From positions 1-7,660 of the forward strand of contig JBFHER010000178.1 of the NCBI GenBank assembly GCA_041584055.1: a DNA stretch of 7,660 nucleotides, read 5' to 3'. Of this stretch, positions 4,922 through 7,660 are shown in pieces (position 1 is the stretch's first letter; the number at the start of each line of letters is the position of its first letter). Below the pieces are notes generated by a model, which saw only the letters and a program-made list of their open reading frames with translations, had not been told where the DNA came from and did not search any database. Origin of the DNA: JBFHER01 sp041584055 (lineage in GTDB: Bacteria > Bacteroidota > Bacteroidia > Bacteroidales > UBA5342). A program made the position numbers and the translations under genes.

Positions 4922-7621
4922 ATGAACAGAATGAATAAAGCAGGTGTCATATGCCTTGCAGCAATTTTTGTAATTTTAAGTTCCTCAGCGAAGGAGCATG
5001 ACTTGAATGTTTCATCACCTGAACATGAGAATTGCTTTGGAAATAAAAAGGCACTGAATGGCCCAGTAAACAAACCGAAAAAGGAACTGCGACTCTGGTA
5101 CGACGAGGCTGCCCCCAACAGTGATGAGGGGTGGGCTGATCGTTCCATCCCAATGGGCAATGGTTACATGGGTGTTAATGTATTTGGGGGAACGGAAACA
5201 GAGCGGATCCAGATTACCGAGAACAGTCTTTACAGCTCAGAAGAAGGTGGCGGATTCCGTCACGGAGGACTAAATAACTTTGCCGAGGTTTACTTGCATT
5301 TTAACCACAAAAACACCACTGAATATGTGCGCGACCTGGATCTAAATGAGGGGATTTCAAGTGTAAGCTACAAGCACGATGGGGTGTTGTACTCCCGGAA
5401 ATTCTTCACGAGTTATCCCGATAAAGTGATGGTGATCCAACTCAGTGCATCCAAAGCAGGGAAGGTGTCGTTCACACTGCAGCCCACCATTCCTTTTTTG
5501 AATGCTGGTAAATCAGGATCTGTTGTGGCAAAAGGCAACACGATCACGCTGTCAGGCCTGATGCATCACTACAACATTAAGTACGAAGGCCAGTTCAGGG
5601 TCATCCCTGAGGGAGGTACGATGAAAGCTGAAGAAAATGGTGCGCTCACCGTTTCAGGTGCTGACCGTGCGATGATACTTATTGCTGTAGGGACCAACTA
5701 CAAAATTGACTCCCAGATTTTCCTGACTGACTCGCCAGACCAAAAACTTGCGGGCTTCCATGATCCACATGACAAAGTAAGTAAGTACATCAGTGATGCA
5801 GCAGCAAAATCGTATGAGGAATTAATGGCCAACCACCAGAACGACTATAAGGAACTTTACAACAGGGTGAGCCTCGATCTTGGTGCATCAGAACCAGAAA
5901 TTCCAACCGATGAATTGGTGGATGCTTATCCCGAAGGTAATTCAAACAGATACCTGGAAGAACTTGCATTTCAGTTTGGTCGTTACATGCTCATCTGCTC
6001 TTCCAGAAAAGGAACGCTTCCGCCTAACCTACAGGGGATCTGGAACGTCTATAGCGATGCGCCATGGGCTTCACAGTATCTGCACGACACGAATGTACAG
6101 ATGGCTTACGCACCTGTCTTTTCAACGAACTTGTCGGAGTTGTTTGAGTCCTATGTCGACTATTTCAAGTCTTTCGAACCACGTCAGCATCTGTATGCGT
6201 CACAGTATGTTGAACAGTATAATCCTTCACAACTTGATCCGAATGGAAACAATGGCTGGTCAGGGCCTTTTTGGAGCAATCCCTACAATGTACCGGGGAG
6301 GTCTCGCGTTGCCGGTTTTGGAACTGGTTCCTGGATTGGTCTGATGTTCTGGGATTATTACGATTTCACTCGCGATGAGTCCCTTCTGAAAGATAAGGTG
6401 TATCCGGTGATTTACGAACAGGCTAACTTTGCGTCCCGTTTCGTTCAACCCATTGATGGCGCTTTGTTGGCCAAACCTTCATCAACACCTGAGCAAAAAA
6501 TCAGGGATACAGTAGGTACGACCTTCGATCAGCAAATGTTCTACGAGAACCATCACAACACATTAAAAGCTGCAGACATATTAGGTCGTTCCGATGACCG
6601 GTTAAATACGTATGAAAGGCAGCTTCCCCTGTTGGATCCGATTCAGGTTGGGAAATCAGGGCATATCAAGGAATTCCGTCAGGAGGAATATTATGGAGAG
6701 ATTGGTGATCCCAGTCACCGACATACTTCCATGTTACTGGGCTTATATCCAGGGCAGTTGATCACTAACACCACACCAGCCTGGCTCGATGCCGCAAAGG
6801 TGAGTCTGGTAAAGCGAAGCCATAAAACCAATATTGGCTGGGCACGGGCTGAACGAATTGCTATGTGGGCCAGACTTCAGGATGGTGAAGAGGCTTACGC
6901 TTATTATCAAGCGTTGCTTGGTGGAAACTTCATGCACAACCTGTTCAATGATCACCGTGGTGGTCAGTTATTCCAGGCGGATGCAAACTACGGTGCAACT
7001 GCCGGAGTTGCAGAGATGCTCATGCAAAGTCAGGATTACGTAGTGACACCATTATCAGCATTGCCGGAAGCATGGGCGGAAGGTAGTTACCGTGGCTTGT
7101 TGGCACGTGGTAATTTTGAAGTTTCAGCGCAATGGTCTAAAGGACATGCTGAAAAGTTGGAAGTATTGTCAAAATCGGGAGGTACACTTGCGTTGAGTTA
7201 TCCTGGCGTAGCAAAGGCTGCGATTAAAACCTCAAAAGGTAAAAATGTGAAATTCCTGGCTAAGGATGATGATCTTATTCGGATAGAGACCAGCAAAGGA
7301 CAAACGTATGTGATCACAAAAATCCCGCTTGTTCATCCCGTCGTTGCGCCTGCGAACCTGAAAATCGTTGGTCATGCAGCAAAAGATCAGGTACAGCTTT
7401 CATGGGCCGCCAGTACTGATGCAGCATCATACAACTTATATCGTGCTGTGGGCAATGCCCCTGATTATGAACTGGTAGCGTCGAATGTAAAGGAGACAAA
7501 TTTTGTTTATAAAGCTTTCGACCTTAATCAGATCAGCCAGATGACCATCAAAGTCACCGCTGTAAGAGCTGATGGGCGCGAGAGCGACGAGGGGGCTACG
7601 GTAGTACGGTTGCTCCCTTGA
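4922..7621 (+). CDS. Divergent GH95-family hydrolase with C-terminal FnIII-like domain (enzyme B)
   Basis: This 899-residue exported protein belongs to GH95 but departs from the fucosidase pattern. Residues 1-23 form a signal peptide (ends Ser-Ser-Ala), followed by a polar linker and the N-terminal beta-sandwich (PMGNGYMGVNVFGG). The barrel keeps Asn391, the general acid Glu524 in PSSTPEQ, HRHTS at 599-603 and Asp687 in QADANYG. The spacing from Asn391 to Glu524 (133 residues) equals that in enzyme A (Asn398 to Glu531), which supports the alignment. Changes from enzyme A are Asp389 for the first catalytic Asn, Leu387 at the His/Thr selectivity position, Met604 for the His after HRHxS, and an N-terminal segment about 34 residues shorter (residues 107-119). 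The GH95 C-terminal beta domain (for example GLLARGNFEVSAQWSKG) is followed at about 808-899 by a fibronectin type III-like module starting APANLKI with LSWAAS and YNLYR strands. The ATG at 4922 is the first of two close starts (another at 4931). The substrate is uncertain; activity on a fucose-like sugar is likely but not assured. Confidence 0.88.
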   Translation: MNRMNKAGVICLAAIFVILSSSAKEHDLNVSSPEHENCFGNKKALNGPVNKPKKELRLWYDEAAPNSDEGWADRSIPMGNGYMGVNVFGGTETERIQITENSLYSSEEGGGFRHGGLNNFAEVYLHFNHKNTTEYVRDLDLNEGISSVSYKHDGVLYSRKFFTSYPDKVMVIQLSASKAGKVSFTLQPTIPFLNAGKSGSVVAKGNTITLSGLMHHYNIKYEGQFRVIPEGGTMKAEENGALTVSGADRAMILIAVGTNYKIDSQIFLTDSPDQKLAGFHDPHDKVSKYISDAAAKSYEELMANHQNDYKELYNRVSLDLGASEPEIPTDELVDAYPEGNSNRYLEELAFQFGRYMLICSSRKGTLPPNLQGIWNVYSDAPWASQYLHDTNVQMAYAPVFSTNLSELFESYVDYFKSFEPRQHLYASQYVEQYNPSQLDPNGNNGWSGPFWSNPYNVPGRSRVAGFGTGSWIGLMFWDYYDFTRDESLLKDKVYPVIYEQANFASRFVQPIDGALLAKPSSTPEQKIRDTVGTTFDQQMFYENHHNTLKAADILGRSDDRLNTYERQLPLLDPIQVGKSGHIKEFRQEEYYGEIGDPSHRHTSMLLGLYPGQLITNTTPAWLDAAKVSLVKRSHKTNIGWARAERIAMWARLQDGEEAYAYYQALLGGNFMHNLFNDHRGGQLFQADANYGATAGVAEMLMQSQDYVVTPLSALPEAWAEGSYRGLLARGNFEVSAQWSKGHAEKLEVLSKSGGTLALSYPGVAKAAIKTSKGKNVKFLAKDDDLIRIETSKGQTYVITKIPLVHPVVAPANLKIVGHAAKDQVQLSWAASTDAASYNLYRAVGNAPDYELVASNVKETNFVYKAFDLNQISQMTIKVTAVRADGRESDEGATVVRLLP

Positions 7622-7660
7622 TTTACATAAATCGGATGAAATAAAAATGCGTATTTAAAA
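7622..7660. other. AT-rich tail after enzyme B, no gene
   Basis: The last 39 bases contain no hairpin, and the two in-window ATG codons run into stops after one and three codons. The sequence looks like the start of another AT-rich intergenic leader, but the window ends before anything can be called. Confidence 0.5.

Noticed and set aside
5880..6344. 154-codon open frame overlapping enzyme B
   Set aside because: It lies wholly inside the GH95 gene in another frame and has a Ser/Met/His-rich composition typical of a shadow frame; the same holds for the reverse-strand frames in all three genes.

Overview
The window is a compact run of four co-directional (+ strand) glycoside hydrolase genes, all related to alpha-L-fucosidase families: the 3' end of a GH29-like gene, a GH95 enzyme, a divergent GH29 enzyme and a second, more divergent GH95 enzyme. 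There is no RNA gene, mobile element, CRISPR array, transporter, SusC/SusD pair, sulfatase or regulator in view. The three complete products each begin with a Sec-type signal peptide without a lipobox, so all are probably exported to the periplasm.

The AT-rich leaders, the absence of Shine-Dalgarno sequences at the right spacing (starts are preceded by A/T-rich triplets such as AAA or TTTT), the protein styles and the stacking of exo-acting hydrolases all point to a glycan-degrading member of the Bacteroidota. This is probably part of a polysaccharide utilisation locus. The organism assignment is an inference; no phylogenetic marker is present.

Layout: positions 3-401 are the C-terminal 132 codons of a GH29-like protein, open at the window edge. 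After 25 bp comes GH95 enzyme A (427-2835), after 48 bp a GH29 enzyme (2884-4707), and after a 214-bp gap GH95 enzyme B (4922-7621), which carries a C-terminal fibronectin type III-like module. The last 39 bp hold no gene. The short gaps between the first three genes suggest one transcript. The longer gap before enzyme B may hold a separate leader or promoter, and it contains a 31-codon open stretch that may be a gene remnant.

The main interest is active-site variation. Enzyme A keeps the GH95 catalytic set (Asn396, Asn398, Glu531, Asp710) but has Thr394 where fucosidases have His, a position linked in one characterised enzyme to alpha-L-galactosidase activity. The GH29 enzyme keeps the nucleophile (Asp177) but has lost most of the substrate-binding HHDG motif. 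Enzyme B keeps the acid and Asp but replaces one of the two catalytic-site Asn by Asp389, has Leu387 at the His/Thr position, Met604 for a conserved His, and lacks about 34 residues of the N-terminal domain. Together the genes look like a set of exo-enzymes tuned to different L-fucose- or L-galactose-like caps on one complex glycan, rather than three redundant fucosidases.
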